NCBI GenBank assembly: GCA_035517495.1
Contig: DATIYT010000104.1
Coordinates: 153,407 to 217,406, forward strand
Direction of reading: 5' to 3'
DNA: 64,000 bases
Source of the DNA: DASZHJ01 sp035517495
GTDB lineage: Bacteria; Pseudomonadota; Alphaproteobacteria; ATCC43930; CGMCC-115725
The position numbers and the translations under genes are program-made. The notes under the pieces were generated by a model. It was given only the letters and a program-made list of their open reading frames with translations, had not been told where the DNA came from and did not search any database. Of the stretch, positions 8,490-17,337 are shown one piece after another (within the stretch, counting starts at the first letter, position 1; every line of letters begins with the position of its first letter).

Positions 8490-9506
8490 GTGAAATTCGG
8501 CGTCTTTGATCACATGGATCGAGCCCTTGTGCCGCTCGGCCGGCAATACGAAGAGCGGCTCCAACTTATCGCCGCCTATGACGCGGCGGGGTTCCACGCC
8601 TATCACTTGGCCGAGCATCATGCGACGCCGCTGGGTATGTCGCCCTCACCCAGCGTGTTCTTGGCGGCGGTGGCGCAGCGCACCAAGCGGCTGCGTTTCG
8701 GACCGCTGGTCTATACGCTTTCGCTGCACCACCCGCTGCGCATCATCGAGGAGGTCTGCATGCTCGATCAGATGAGCGGCGGGCGCTTCGAACTGGGCGT
8801 GGGCCGGGGCATCTCGCCGCACGAGGTTCGCTTTTTCGGAGTCGAGCCGGCCGAGGCGCCGGAGATCTATCGCGAGGCCTATGCGGTCATCGTGCAGGGC
8901 CTGACCGAGCGCCGGGTCGATTTCGCCGGCAAGCATTTCACCTTCCACGACGTCCCGATCGTGATGGAGCCGGTGCAGAAGCCGCACCCGCCGCTCTGGT
9001 ACGGCGTCGCTCGGCCGGAGCTGGTGGATTGGCCCGCGCGCAACCGCTTCAACATCATCACCAACACCACGGCCCGGATGGCGCGCGACATCACCGACCG
9101 CTACCACCGGGAATACGCGGCCGCCGGCAACGATCCAGGTGTGACGCCGCTCTTGGGCATGGGCCGTTACGTTATCGTCGCCGAGAACGACAGCGATGCA
9201 TACGAGATCGCGCGCCGCGCCTATCGGCGCTGGTACGAGAGCTTCATCCTGCTCTGGGACAAGCACGGGGGTCATCCGCCCTTCGCGAACTACCCGCCCA
9301 CCTATGAGGAAGTCGCCGAGAATGGCTACGGCTTCGCGGGCTCGCCCGCGACGGTGCGCGATGCGCTCCTCAGACAAGTCCAAGAGGCCGGGATCAACTA
9401 CCTCGTCTGCCGCTTCGCCTTCGGCGACCTCTCACTCAAGGAATCGATGCGCTCGCTCAATCTTTTCACGCGCGAGGTCATGCCGGCGCTGGCGTGGTTG
9501 GGCTAA
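8490..9506 (+). CDS. LLM class flavin-dependent oxidoreductase
   Basis: 338-residue luciferase-like monooxygenase starting MKFGVFDHMDRA. Seen: YHLAEHHATPLG near 33-45, VYTLSLHHPLRIIEEVCMLDQ near 75-95, MSGGRFELGVGRGISPHE near 97, and PHPPLWYGV near 165. Its FDHMD start and RGISPHEV turn differ from the enzyme at 1440-2495, so it belongs to another LLM subgroup. Cotranscribed with the cupin gene 9 bases upstream. It converges with the amidohydrolase, the two stop codons overlapping by four bases. Reduced flavin would have to come from a reductase elsewhere. Confidence 0.85.
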   Translation: MKFGVFDHMDRALVPLGRQYEERLQLIAAYDAAGFHAYHLAEHHATPLGMSPSPSVFLAAVAQRTKRLRFGPLVYTLSLHHPLRIIEEVCMLDQMSGGRFELGVGRGISPHEVRFFGVEPAEAPEIYREAYAVIVQGLTERRVDFAGKHFTFHDVPIVMEPVQKPHPPLWYGVARPELVDWPARNRFNIITNTTARMARDITDRYHREYAAAGNDPGVTPLLGMGRYVIVAENDSDAYEIARRAYRRWYESFILLWDKHGGHPPFANYPPTYEEVAENGYGFAGSPATVRDALLRQVQEAGINYLVCRFAFGDLSLKESMRSLNLFTREVMPALAWLG

Positions 9507-10942
9507 CCCTCCCGCACGCCCAGGCTCAGCGGGAATACCTGCTCAGCGGAGCGCTGAGCATAGTCGCCGGCTGACACCCCCTTGAGAGCGTCGCGCTGGC
9601 CGCGGTTCAGCACCTCGGCGGCGGTGGCGAGATCGATGGTCTTGACCACGCCGCCTTCGACCACGTGTTTTCCATCCACGAACACGTCGGTGATCGCGCG
9701 GTCGAGACCGCTGAACACCAGGCTCTTCAGGGGATCGTGCAGCGGCTGCAGGCTCGGATGGGCGAGATCGATCAGCGACAAATCCGCCTTGGCGCCGACC
9801 GCGAGGCGGCCGATGTCGTCGCGCCGAAGCGCTTTGGCGCCGCCGACGGTCGCGGCCTCCAGCACGTCGGCAAGGCTCGTCGCCTCCACGTTCTGTGCGC
9901 TTACCTTGCAGAGCACGGTTGCCCAGCGCATCTCGTCGATGAAATTGTGCGGGAAGGTGTCGGTGCCGAGGCCAATATTGATGCCGAGGCGGCGGTACTT
10001 TCCAAAATTCTCCAGCAGAATGCCGCGCCGCGCGAAGATGTTGGGGCAATGCGCGACCGAAGCGCCCGACGCGACGAGCCGTTCGAGGTCGCCGCGATAG
10101 GGCCAGCGAATCCAGCTATGCTCGTCGATGAAGATGCAGTGCGCGATGATCGCGCCGTCATAGAGGAAGCCGATATCGGAGAGCCATTGCAGCGGCGTCA
10201 TGCCGTGCCGTGACGCCATCTCGCGGAATTCGACCACGCTCTGGGACGCGTGGATCTGCACCGGCGCGTTGCGCGCTTTCGCCGCCTCGGCGGTCGCGAG
10301 CAGCAGCTCGTCGGTGCAGGTATCGACCTGCGCCGGCGCGAACATTCCGAAGAGCCGGCCCGAGGGATGGCGTCCCGCCGCATCGATGACTTCTAGCGCG
10401 GCCACCATGGCATCGCGTCCCGCGCCTTCGTTCCATTCGTACTCGACGCGGTGCCCGTTTCGGGTGAACCAGCGCGCCGAGCGATATGAAGGGGCGACGC
10501 AGGCGCGAATGCCCGTCGAGGCAAGGTCCTCGAGCCAGCCTTTGCGCGCCATGGAATAATCCGTGAAGGTGGTGACGCCGCTCTTCAGCAGTTCCCCCAC
10601 CGCGAACAGCATGGCCGCACGCTTTGCCTCGTCGTCGGGCCGCACCAGCAGCATGTACTCATAAAGCGAGCTCATCCCGAGGCGCGGCGAGCCGCGCTCC
10701 TCCATCAGGCCCTTGTTGAACGGCTCGCTCGCGGGATGCGAGTGGATGTTGACGAGGCCCGGCAGCACCATGCGGCCGCGTCCGTCGATCTCGCGATCGA
10801 CCGTGCCGCCATAGGAACGGCCGACGAACGCGATGCGGTCGTCGGTGAAGGCGAGGTCGCCATGCCCAAGATATTCGTGCCGCTTGCCGTCGGCACTCCG
10901 CGCCACGATCCAATCGGCATTCCGGATGAGAGTGGTGGTCAT
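9503..10942 (-). CDS. AtzA/TrzN-like amidohydrolase
   Basis: Metal-dependent amidohydrolase-superfamily enzyme of 479 residues, of the group holding atrazine chlorohydrolase and cytosine/S-adenosylhomocysteine-type deaminases. The mononuclear metal site is intact: HSH at 67-69, His231 (QIHASQS), His268 (IIAHCIF) and Asp328 (GLGTDTFPHN). The N-terminal composite beta domain (TLIRNADWIV) and the closing VFVDGKHVVEGG are also present. The ATG at 10942 is chosen over one 10 codons upstream because the family begins at this hydrophobic beta strand. Likely cleaves an amine or halide from a heterocycle or nucleoside-like ring; the exact substrate is not readable. Confidence 0.85.
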   Translation of the reverse strand: MTTTLIRNADWIVARSADGKRHEYLGHGDLAFTDDRIAFVGRSYGGTVDREIDGRGRMVLPGLVNIHSHPASEPFNKGLMEERGSPRLGMSSLYEYMLLVRPDDEAKRAAMLFAVGELLKSGVTTFTDYSMARKGWLEDLASTGIRACVAPSYRSARWFTRNGHRVEYEWNEGAGRDAMVAALEVIDAAGRHPSGRLFGMFAPAQVDTCTDELLLATAEAAKARNAPVQIHASQSVVEFREMASRHGMTPLQWLSDIGFLYDGAIIAHCIFIDEHSWIRWPYRGDLERLVASGASVAHCPNIFARRGILLENFGKYRRLGINIGLGTDTFPHNFIDEMRWATVLCKVSAQNVEATSLADVLEAATVGGAKALRRDDIGRLAVGAKADLSLIDLAHPSLQPLHDPLKSLVFSGLDRAITDVFVDGKHVVEGGVVKTIDLATAAEVLNRGQRDALKGVSAGDYAQRSAEQVFPLSLGVREG

Positions 10943-11087
10943 TCTGATGCCCCTGAGCTGATGCCGCGCCATCGTGCCCTAATTGAGGCGCGGGTGCAGC
11001 ATTGTTGCGGTGACAATACTTGAGTTGCCAAAACCCCCGCCGGCACCGTAATTGATTGTTCGCCGATTCTCAGCAAGAGGATTTCCA

Positions 11088-12254
11088 ATGTCGACGACAC
11101 CGGTGCTGGGCGCCGCAGTTCGCCATGAGTGGGGGCTCGATTGGAGCTATCTCACGGTCAACCACGGTGCCTACGGCGCGCCACCGAAGGCAGTTATCGC
11201 GGCACAAAATGAGTGGCGGCGGCAACTGGAATCGCAGCCGGGCCGCTTCATAAACGATGTGCTGCCCGGGGCGCTGCGACGCGTGGCGGCGCGGCTCGGC
11301 GAATTCCTGGGCGCCGAGGGCGAGGACATTGCCTTCGTCGAGAATGCGACGACCGGCTGCAACGCGGTGCTGCGCTCGATCCGCTTCCGGCCGGGCGACG
11401 AGATCGTCACGCTGTCGCACGGCTACGGCGCCGTGCGCAACACCGTGCGCTATGTGTGCGAACGTACCGGTGCCACGATGGTGGACGCGGTGGTGCCGTT
11501 TCCGGGACCCGATGCCGCGTCTCTGCTCGCCAATCTGCTGCGCGCGCTGACGCCACGCACGCGCCTCGCCGTGCTCGACCACATTACGTCCTCGAGTGCG
11601 ATGTTGCTGCCGATCAAGGACATGATCGATGGCTGCCATGCCGCCGGAGTTTCGGTCTTGGTCGATGGCGCGCACGCGCCCGCGCAAATCTCGCTCGATC
11701 TGCGCGCGCTCGATGCCGACTGGTACGTGGGCAATTGCCACAAATGGCTGATGGCGCCGCAGGGCGCGGCTTTCCTGTGGGCGCGGCCGGACCGGCAAGA
11801 GGATCTGCATCCCGTGACGATCTCGCATGGCTTCCGCAAAGGTTATCTGACGGAATTCGACTGGACCGGCACGCGCGATTCCAGCGCCTTTCTCGCGGTC
11901 GAGACGGCGATCGATTTCCATCACCGCTTGGGCGGAGCCAAGCTGCGCGAGCGGAACGTGGCGCTGGCGGCCGAGGGAACCGACTTGCTGGTGCGGCGCT
12001 TGGGAACGGAGAGCGGCGGAAGCGCCGCGTTCTTTGGCAGCATGGGAATGATCCGGTTGCCGATCGGCGGTGAACACAGTCCCGAACGGGCGGTGGTGCT
12101 GCGTAAATTGCTGCGGAAGCTCGGAACCGACGCGCCGATCTTCGCTCATGAGAGCGGGCTTTGGCTGCGCATATCGGCACAAGCTTACAACGAGCTCGGC
12201 GACTATGAGAAGCTCGCGGGCCTGATGGAGCGCGCGATCCAGCAGCCGTTCTAG
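11088..12254 (+). CDS. Class V PLP-dependent aminotransferase (isopenicillin N epimerase-like)
   Basis: 388-residue fold-type I PLP enzyme of the class V family (cysteine desulfurase / isopenicillin-N epimerase branch). Seen: YLTVNHGAYGAPP at 22-33, ENATTGCNAVLRS at 85-97, LVDGAHAPAQISLDL with Asp193 and His196, and the Schiff-base Lys219 in GNCHKWLMAPQG. The ATG at 11088 has an AAGAGG ribosome-binding site 8 bases upstream. It diverges from the amidohydrolase across a 145-base gap, so a shared catabolic role with it is possible but unproven. Whether it acts as epimerase, lyase or aminotransferase cannot be decided. Confidence 0.82.
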   Translation: MSTTPVLGAAVRHEWGLDWSYLTVNHGAYGAPPKAVIAAQNEWRRQLESQPGRFINDVLPGALRRVAARLGEFLGAEGEDIAFVENATTGCNAVLRSIRFRPGDEIVTLSHGYGAVRNTVRYVCERTGATMVDAVVPFPGPDAASLLANLLRALTPRTRLAVLDHITSSSAMLLPIKDMIDGCHAAGVSVLVDGAHAPAQISLDLRALDADWYVGNCHKWLMAPQGAAFLWARPDRQEDLHPVTISHGFRKGYLTEFDWTGTRDSSAFLAVETAIDFHHRLGGAKLRERNVALAAEGTDLLVRRLGTESGGSAAFFGSMGMIRLPIGGEHSPERAVVLRKLLRKLGTDAPIFAHESGLWLRISAQAYNELGDYEKLAGLMERAIQQPF

Positions 12255-12261
12255 GCGCCGC

Positions 12262-13311
12262 TTACATCAGGAACACGCCCTTGCCGGTCGTTTGCGTGTC
12301 GAAGAGCCGATAGGCTTCTTCGGCCTGCTCGAGGCGCCAACGATGGGTGAAGAGCTTGTCGACCGGTATTTTCCGCTCCGCCACGAAATCCGCGCAATCC
12401 GCCTGGCCGTTGCACGAGAAGGTCCAGGAACCGATCAATGTGAGTTGTTTGCGCAGCAGGTCTGGGCTCACGTCGAGCGTGACACTGTCGCCCTCGCCCA
12501 CGAAGCAAACCGTTCCCCAGGTGCGCGCACTGCGCACGGCTGCCTGGCGCGCGACCGGCGAGCCCGTGGTGTCGAGCGTCAGATGCGCGCCGATGCCGTG
12601 CGTCAGCTCCTTGACCGCGCCGACGGGATCGTTGCTGCGGGGATCGACGGTGGCAGCGGCGCCGAATTCCTCGGCGCGCGCGAGGCGCTCGGGACTGATG
12701 TCGAGCGCGATCACTCGCGCGCCCATGGCGGCAGCAAGCTGCGTCGCCGAGAGGCCGACCGGGCCTTGGCCGAAGATCGCGACGGTGTCGCGCCCCGAGA
12801 GCTTCATGCGGCGAAGTGCGCCATAGGCGGTGCCGGTGCCGCAGGAGATCGCAGCGCCGGTCTCAAAGCTGAGCGCGTCGGGCAGCGGCACGAGGGTGCT
12901 CGCGGGAACTTTCATCAGAGGCGCGTGTGCGCCATGGCCGGTCGCGCCATAGACGACGATCCCCGCGCGGCAGAGCTGCGCCCAACCGGCGCGGCAGTGC
13001 TCGCAGACGCCGCATCCCTTGTAGTGATGCACCATCACGCGCGCGCCCAATGGCGCTTGCGCCGGCGCGACGCCAGGCCCGACCGCCGCGACGACGCCGC
13101 AGGGTTCATGTCCCGCGATCACCGGGCCTTCGAGCTTGCCGAGCCCGAGCGCCTGCGCGCCGCCGGTCTTGGACGCGCGATAGAATTTGAGATCGGACCC
13201 GCACATCCCCGAGGCCTTGATCTCGAGGACGACCTCGCCCGGACCCGGCGTCGGATCAGGAAAATCTACGAATTCGACGCGCCGTTCGCCTGGAAATACC
13301 ACCGCCTTCAT
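12262..13311 (-). CDS. Zinc-dependent alcohol dehydrogenase (MDR family)
   Basis: 349-residue medium-chain dehydrogenase/reductase. Catalytic zinc residues Cys37 (GMCGSD), His68-Glu69 (GHEPCG) and the four-Cys structural zinc site (Cys100, 103, 106, 114) are all visible, so this is a true zinc enzyme. The nucleotide-binding turn GQGPVGLSATQLA follows near residue 180, with VIALDISPERL after it, favouring NAD. It converges with the class V aminotransferase, 7 bases between stops. Threonine/sorbitol-dehydrogenase-like, but substrate unknown. Confidence 0.87.
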   Translation of the reverse strand: MKAVVFPGERRVEFVDFPDPTPGPGEVVLEIKASGMCGSDLKFYRASKTGGAQALGLGKLEGPVIAGHEPCGVVAAVGPGVAPAQAPLGARVMVHHYKGCGVCEHCRAGWAQLCRAGIVVYGATGHGAHAPLMKVPASTLVPLPDALSFETGAAISCGTGTAYGALRRMKLSGRDTVAIFGQGPVGLSATQLAAAMGARVIALDISPERLARAEEFGAAATVDPRSNDPVGAVKELTHGIGAHLTLDTTGSPVARQAAVRSARTWGTVCFVGEGDSVTLDVSPDLLRKQLTLIGSWTFSCNGQADCADFVAERKIPVDKLFTHRWRLEQAEEAYRLFDTQTTGKGVFLM

Positions 13312-13409
13312 CGCACCCTCCCGCCGACGTTTCGGCCGCGGTTGCTCGTTGCAATCGGAGCGATGAGGTTACAGAACTTGGGAGCGCGGCAAAAGCGGTC
13401 GCCTACGCA

Positions 13410-14132
13410 TCACCTGTCGCTGGGATTGGTCCGCACCTGAGGTGCCGTCGGAGCCGCTGCCGCGACAAAACCTGGCACAGCTTGCGCCAGCGGAGTCTTG
13501 AGCACGAAGTCGATCGGCACATTGTCCTCGATGCTGCGCATCATCAGCGGGATGCCGTTGTCGGCCATCCACACTTCCTGGCGCTTGTCCCCGGTGATGA
13601 GATAGTGCCGCGCGTGCGCTGAAACGCCTTGGAGCTGGATCGTCACGGTTTCGCCGCCCGTAACGCTTACATCGACGATCTGTCCGGTTCGCGTCGACAC
13701 CACTTTGGCCTGCATCGCGCCGCGGACCAACCAAGGATCGGACGGAGTGATATCGAGCGGTGCCGATATGGTACCGGCTCTCGACTTGACTACGAACTTG
13801 CCGTCCTGCACGCGACCGTGCACATCGATCGGCTGTCCGTCGCGATCGCCATCGCTTTCGAGCGAGATCAGCCGGTCGCCCTCCAGCACTTCGCTGCCTT
13901 GCGACTCCTCGCGATATGCCACCACACCAAGTATGCGAACAAGGACGTGAAGTTGCGTATCCACACGTGTCTGCACGCCAGAACGATTAACGCGATCGGT
14001 GAAACTGCCGATCTCGCCAAGGATGGGGTGAACAACCGTGTAAGTATAGATTTGTTCCGAGGCTAGGGCGCGCGCGCCCAAGGCACACCAAGCCATAGCA
14101 AGTACAAAAACGGTCAGCCGGATCGGATTCAC
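13410..14132 (-). CDS. Secreted hypothetical protein, DUF6134-like
   Basis: 240-residue exported protein. Signal peptide: NPIRLTVFVLAMAWCALGAR then ALASEQ, cleavage likely after ALA. The mature part (YTYTVVHPILGEIGSF, then VVAYREESQG, DGRVISLES-like and GVSAHARHYLITGDKRQEVW) fits a beta-rich periplasmic protein resembling the DUF6134 family, which has no assigned function. A GTG start at 14132 is chosen: it begins exactly at the signal peptide and has a GGGGGA ribosome-binding site, whereas the longer frame adds 18 residues without hydrophobic character. Family assignment is from memory and tentative. Confidence 0.6.
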   Translation of the reverse strand: MNPIRLTVFVLAMAWCALGARALASEQIYTYTVVHPILGEIGSFTDRVNRSGVQTRVDTQLHVLVRILGVVAYREESQGSEVLEGDRLISLESDGDRDGQPIDVHGRVQDGKFVVKSRAGTISAPLDITPSDPWLVRGAMQAKVVSTRTGQIVDVSVTGGETVTIQLQGVSAHARHYLITGDKRQEVWMADNGIPLMMRSIEDNVPIDFVLKTPLAQAVPGFVAAAAPTAPQVRTNPSDR

Positions 14133-14250
14133 GCGAATCCCCCCGTGGATTGAGCTTGGCCGGTAGCCGTAAGCTGGCCCTCCCACATGCCCCTGTCAAG
14201 ACAGGCCAACATTTGAGCGAAATTACAGAAACCTCGCTCAGTGCGATCGA

Positions 14251-15225
14251 TCAGCTTTTCCTTGCGCCGTATTTCGCGGACGGCGAAGGCCTCGGCGCTC
14301 TCGCCGAGATAGTCACGATCTCGGCGGGAAACGACCGCGGCGCAGTGTCGCCTTCGCGCCAGAGCCAATAGGTATGGGTGTCCCCATTTACTGCCACGAC
14401 TTTGTGCTGCCCTTTGGTGTCGATGGCGTGGATGGTTACCCGGTCGATCAGCCCGCCTTTGAGACGCCGCATGTCCTCGATCGCCTCGCGCACGGCCGCG
14501 TCGACGCTCATGCCCATCTTCATGTAGAGCACCACCGCGCGCGATGTCCCGGCGCGGATTGTCATCTCGCCAGCTCCGGTGCAGGCGCAGGCGCCATAGC
14601 GCGAGTCCGCGTACATGCCGGCACCCAGCACGGGGGAATCCCCGAGGCGTCCCGGATACTTCCAGCCCCAGCCTGACGTACTAACCCCGCCGCCGATCTC
14701 GCCCTTGGAATCGAGCGCGATGAACACCGTGGTGTCGTGCCCGACCTCGGGATCGACCGCGTGCTTGCACAATTCGATCAGCGGGGCATCCGACCAGTGG
14801 CGCTTGCTCGTTTCCGGGACTTCGTTCTCGTACCAGGCGCGCCATACCCGCTCGCTGTCCGGCGTCAAATTCTCCGCCGTTTCGGCGCCGATCTCGCGCG
14901 CGAAACGAGCGGCCCCCTCACCCACCAGGAAAACATGCGGCAGCCGCTCCATCACCGCGCGCGCAACGCTGATCGGGTGCAGAAAGCCCTTAAGGGCGCC
15001 CACCGCGCCGACGCGGAGGGTCGTTCCATCCATCACCGCGGCATCCAGCTCGACCTCGCCAAGGAGATTGGGCCAGCCGCCGCGTCCGACCGTGCGCACG
15101 GCGGGGTCCGCCTCGATAAGGCGGATCCCCGCCTCGATCGCCGGCAACGCCGCCGCGCCCTCGCGCAGCATCCGCGCGGTAACCGGCGCCCCCGACGTGC
15201 CTTCGTTGTTCGTCACCAAGATCAT
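14251..15225 (-). CDS. Asparaginase_2 family (glycosylasparaginase-like) Ntn hydrolase
   Basis: 324-residue N-terminal-nucleophile hydrolase related to N4-(beta-N-acetylglucosaminyl)-L-asparaginase and isoaspartyl peptidases. The self-cleavage site GHDTTV places catalytic Thr165 as the new N-terminus of the beta chain. Family segments GRLGDSPVLGAGMYAD and CTGAGEMTIR follow. The alpha chain would be residues 1-164. The ATG at 15225 is chosen because GGAGG lies 7 bases upstream. No signal peptide, so the enzyme is probably cytoplasmic. It likely hydrolyses side-chain amide-linked or isoaspartyl compounds. Confidence 0.85.
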   Translation of the reverse strand: MILVTNNEGTSGAPVTARMLREGAAALPAIEAGIRLIEADPAVRTVGRGGWPNLLGEVELDAAVMDGTTLRVGAVGALKGFLHPISVARAVMERLPHVFLVGEGAARFAREIGAETAENLTPDSERVWRAWYENEVPETSKRHWSDAPLIELCKHAVDPEVGHDTTVFIALDSKGEIGGGVSTSGWGWKYPGRLGDSPVLGAGMYADSRYGACACTGAGEMTIRAGTSRAVVLYMKMGMSVDAAVREAIEDMRRLKGGLIDRVTIHAIDTKGQHKVVAVNGDTHTYWLWREGDTAPRSFPAEIVTISARAPRPSPSAKYGARKS

Positions 15226-15375
15226 GCAGACCCTCCGAACCTTGAAAAACCGAACGTTAACGCGATACATGCTCACACTCGGCGAAGCGCGCCCTTGACG
15301 CAAGATTGCCCCGCATCAAGTTCGCGCCACAATCTTGGGGCCTCTTTGCATCCGATACCGCGAGAAGCACCGGCG

Positions 15376-16071
15376 ATGCCCAAGGACTGGAACCGACCTT
15401 TTGCGGAGACTGCGGCGCCAACGATGCGGCGCCATGGGGCGGCACAAATTCGCGCTTGGCTTGCGGGGTTGGTCCTCTGCATCGTCCTAGTAGGGGTGTC
15501 CATTGCCTTCGTCGATCGACCGCTCGCCCTTTGGGTGCATCAGTTTCACGGCGTCGAAAGGCTGGCAGGGTTCTCGTACCTTCCGCCATGGGCGGTTCCG
15601 GCGGCCATTCTCTCCTTCGCGGCGCTCGCTCTCGGGGCGGTCATGGGATTTCGCAGCGGCTTGACGGATTTCATGCTCAGTTGCGGGATCGCGCTCATCG
15701 TCAGCGCCGTCATCAAGGACCAGCTCAAGTTTCTCTTTGGCCGCACTTGGCCCGAGAGTTGGCTCAACGGTAACCGGTCATTCGTCGCCAACGGGGTCTA
15801 CGGATTCTGGCCGCTTCATGGCGGTGAAGCCTATGCTTCCTTCCCTTCCGGCCACACCACGGTGGCGTTTGCGGTGCTGACCCTCTTCTGGATCCGCTGG
15901 CCGCGCTTGCGCTTCTTCTGCGTGCTCGCGGGGGCGGCGGCCGTTATCGCGCTGGTGGGCGGGGGCTTCCACTGGCTGAGCGACAGCATCGCCGGCGCGT
16001 TTCTCGGCGCCGCTGTCGGATACATAGTCTCCGTGCTCAGTGGCACCAATCGGGGCGTGCCCGCGCACTAA
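15376..16071 (+). CDS. PAP2-family membrane phosphatase
   Basis: Integral membrane lipid/undecaprenyl pyrophosphate-type phosphatase of 231 residues. The three PAP2 motifs are visible: KDQLKFLFGRTWPE (Lys114/118, Arg123), FPSGHTT (156-162, with His160) and GGFHWLSDSIAG (catalytic His199, Asp203). Five to six hydrophobic segments surround them. The ATG at 15376 is used; the frame stays open upstream, but only across antisense of the asparaginase gene. The stop overlaps the stop of the convergent 2-hydroxyacid dehydrogenase by 4 bases. Substrate (phosphatidate, C55-PP, other) undetermined. Confidence 0.85.
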   Translation: MPKDWNRPFAETAAPTMRRHGAAQIRAWLAGLVLCIVLVGVSIAFVDRPLALWVHQFHGVERLAGFSYLPPWAVPAAILSFAALALGAVMGFRSGLTDFMLSCGIALIVSAVIKDQLKFLFGRTWPESWLNGNRSFVANGVYGFWPLHGGEAYASFPSGHTTVAFAVLTLFWIRWPRLRFFCVLAGAAAVIALVGGGFHWLSDSIAGAFLGAAVGYIVSVLSGTNRGVPAH

Positions 16072-17090
16072 TATCCGAGCGCGGGGTCGACGAGGTTGCG
16101 AAGCGCGCGGCCTGCTTTGAAGCGGCGCAGATTGTCGAGAAAGATGTCGAGGCACCGTTCGACGTAAACGCTCTCGTCATCGACGCCACAATGGGGGCTG
16201 ATGATCAGGTTCGGCACCGACCAGAGCGGCGAGGTCTCGGGCAACGGCTCCTCGTCGAACACCTCGAGCACGGCGCCCGAAAGCTCGCCCCGACGGAGCT
16301 TCTCCGCGAGCACGTCATAATCCATGACGCGGGAGCGTCCGACATTGACGACCCCGGCATGGCGCGGCAGCCAGTCGAGCTCGCGCCGCCCGAGCAATCC
16401 GCGAGTTTCAGGCGTGAGCGGCAGCGTCACCGCGACGAAATCCGCCTCGGGCAGCACCTTCGCTATCGCACTTGGACGCACCACCTGGTCGACGTGGCGA
16501 TGGCGTTTGCCGCTTCGCGTCACGCCGATGACGCGCATCCCGAAGCGCTTGGCGAGACGCGCCGCCTCGCCGCCGATTGCGCCGACGCCGAAGATGACGA
16601 CCGTCTTGCCTTTGAGCCGCGTCGAATGGATTTGCTTCCAGAGCCGTTGTTGCTGATTCGTCACGAATTGCGGAACCCGGCTGTTGAGCATCAACAGGCA
16701 AGCGAACACGTATTCGCCGCCACGCGGTCCATGTACGCCGCTGGCATTGGTGAGCGCGACACCCGGCGGCACCATGGGGATGATCTTCTCGACGCCCGCG
16801 CTCATGGACTGCAGCCAGCGCAGTCGCGGCGCTCGGGTGCCGAGATCGCCAAGATCGAGATTGCCTGCCATCAGCACTACATCGGCCTCGGGCAGCATCG
16901 CGTCGAGCGCTTCGGGACCGTCGCCATAGAGGAATTCGACGTTCGCGAGCGCGCCGGGAAACGCCTTTGCCGCCGTCTTGAGCCGACGCGGCGTCAGCCG
17001 TTGCGATTCCACCGTTGAGTCGTGGTGCGTTACGAGCACCCGCAGCCGCGGCGCCGTGGGCCTGCCGCTCTTGCGTTTCGCCTTCGCCAT
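16068..17090 (-). CDS. D-2-hydroxyacid dehydrogenase (NAD(P)-dependent)
   Basis: 340-residue member of the D-isomer 2-hydroxyacid dehydrogenase family, GhrA/phosphoglycerate dehydrogenase-like. Rossmann motif GVGAIGGEAARLAKRFGM at 168-185, PLTPETRGLLG near 225-234, and the catalytic set Arg252 (VNVGRSR), Glu281 (DEEP) and His300 (SPHCG). The ATG at 17090 has an AAGGGGG ribosome-binding site 5-6 bases upstream and is preferred to the GTG 10 codons earlier. Probably reduces glyoxylate/hydroxypyruvate-like 2-oxoacids. Confidence 0.85.
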   Translation of the reverse strand: MAKAKRKSGRPTAPRLRVLVTHHDSTVESQRLTPRRLKTAAKAFPGALANVEFLYGDGPEALDAMLPEADVVLMAGNLDLGDLGTRAPRLRWLQSMSAGVEKIIPMVPPGVALTNASGVHGPRGGEYVFACLLMLNSRVPQFVTNQQQRLWKQIHSTRLKGKTVVIFGVGAIGGEAARLAKRFGMRVIGVTRSGKRHRHVDQVVRPSAIAKVLPEADFVAVTLPLTPETRGLLGRRELDWLPRHAGVVNVGRSRVMDYDVLAEKLRRGELSGAVLEVFDEEPLPETSPLWSVPNLIISPHCGVDDESVYVERCLDIFLDNLRRFKAGRALRNLVDPALGY

Positions 17091-17177
17091 GATCGCCCCC
17101 TTCTTCGTGCTTGCGGTCACGAGTCCAATCTAGCATCCAAGATCACATCGAGACGTCGGAATCCGAACAGATCAAAA

Positions 17178-17328
17178 ATTTTGGAGATGTGGGAATGATG
17201 ATGTGGTGATTGAGAAGATGCAACGCACCCACGAGGGTCCGCCGAACCGGCCTATCATTCAAGCGCGCTTGTTTAGATCGGCATCCCCCCTATCGCCACA
17301 CTATCCCCACGTCCCCCTCCCATTCACC
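17178..17328. repeat. Imperfect inverted repeat with GGGAT-rich arms (copy 1 of 3)
   Basis: The left arm (17178-17221, purine-rich: GGAGATGTGGGAATGATG...) is approximately complementary to the right arm (17281-17328, pyrimidine-rich: ATCCCCCCTATCGCCACACT...), with a 60-base unrelated centre. It fills the gap between the 2-hydroxyacid dehydrogenase start and the ureohydrolase stop. The same arm style recurs at 25048-25224 and 28329-28468, suggesting a dispersed intergenic hairpin family. Low base-pairing perfection indicates old copies. Confidence 0.5.
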
Positions 17329-17337
17329 GGACGCACC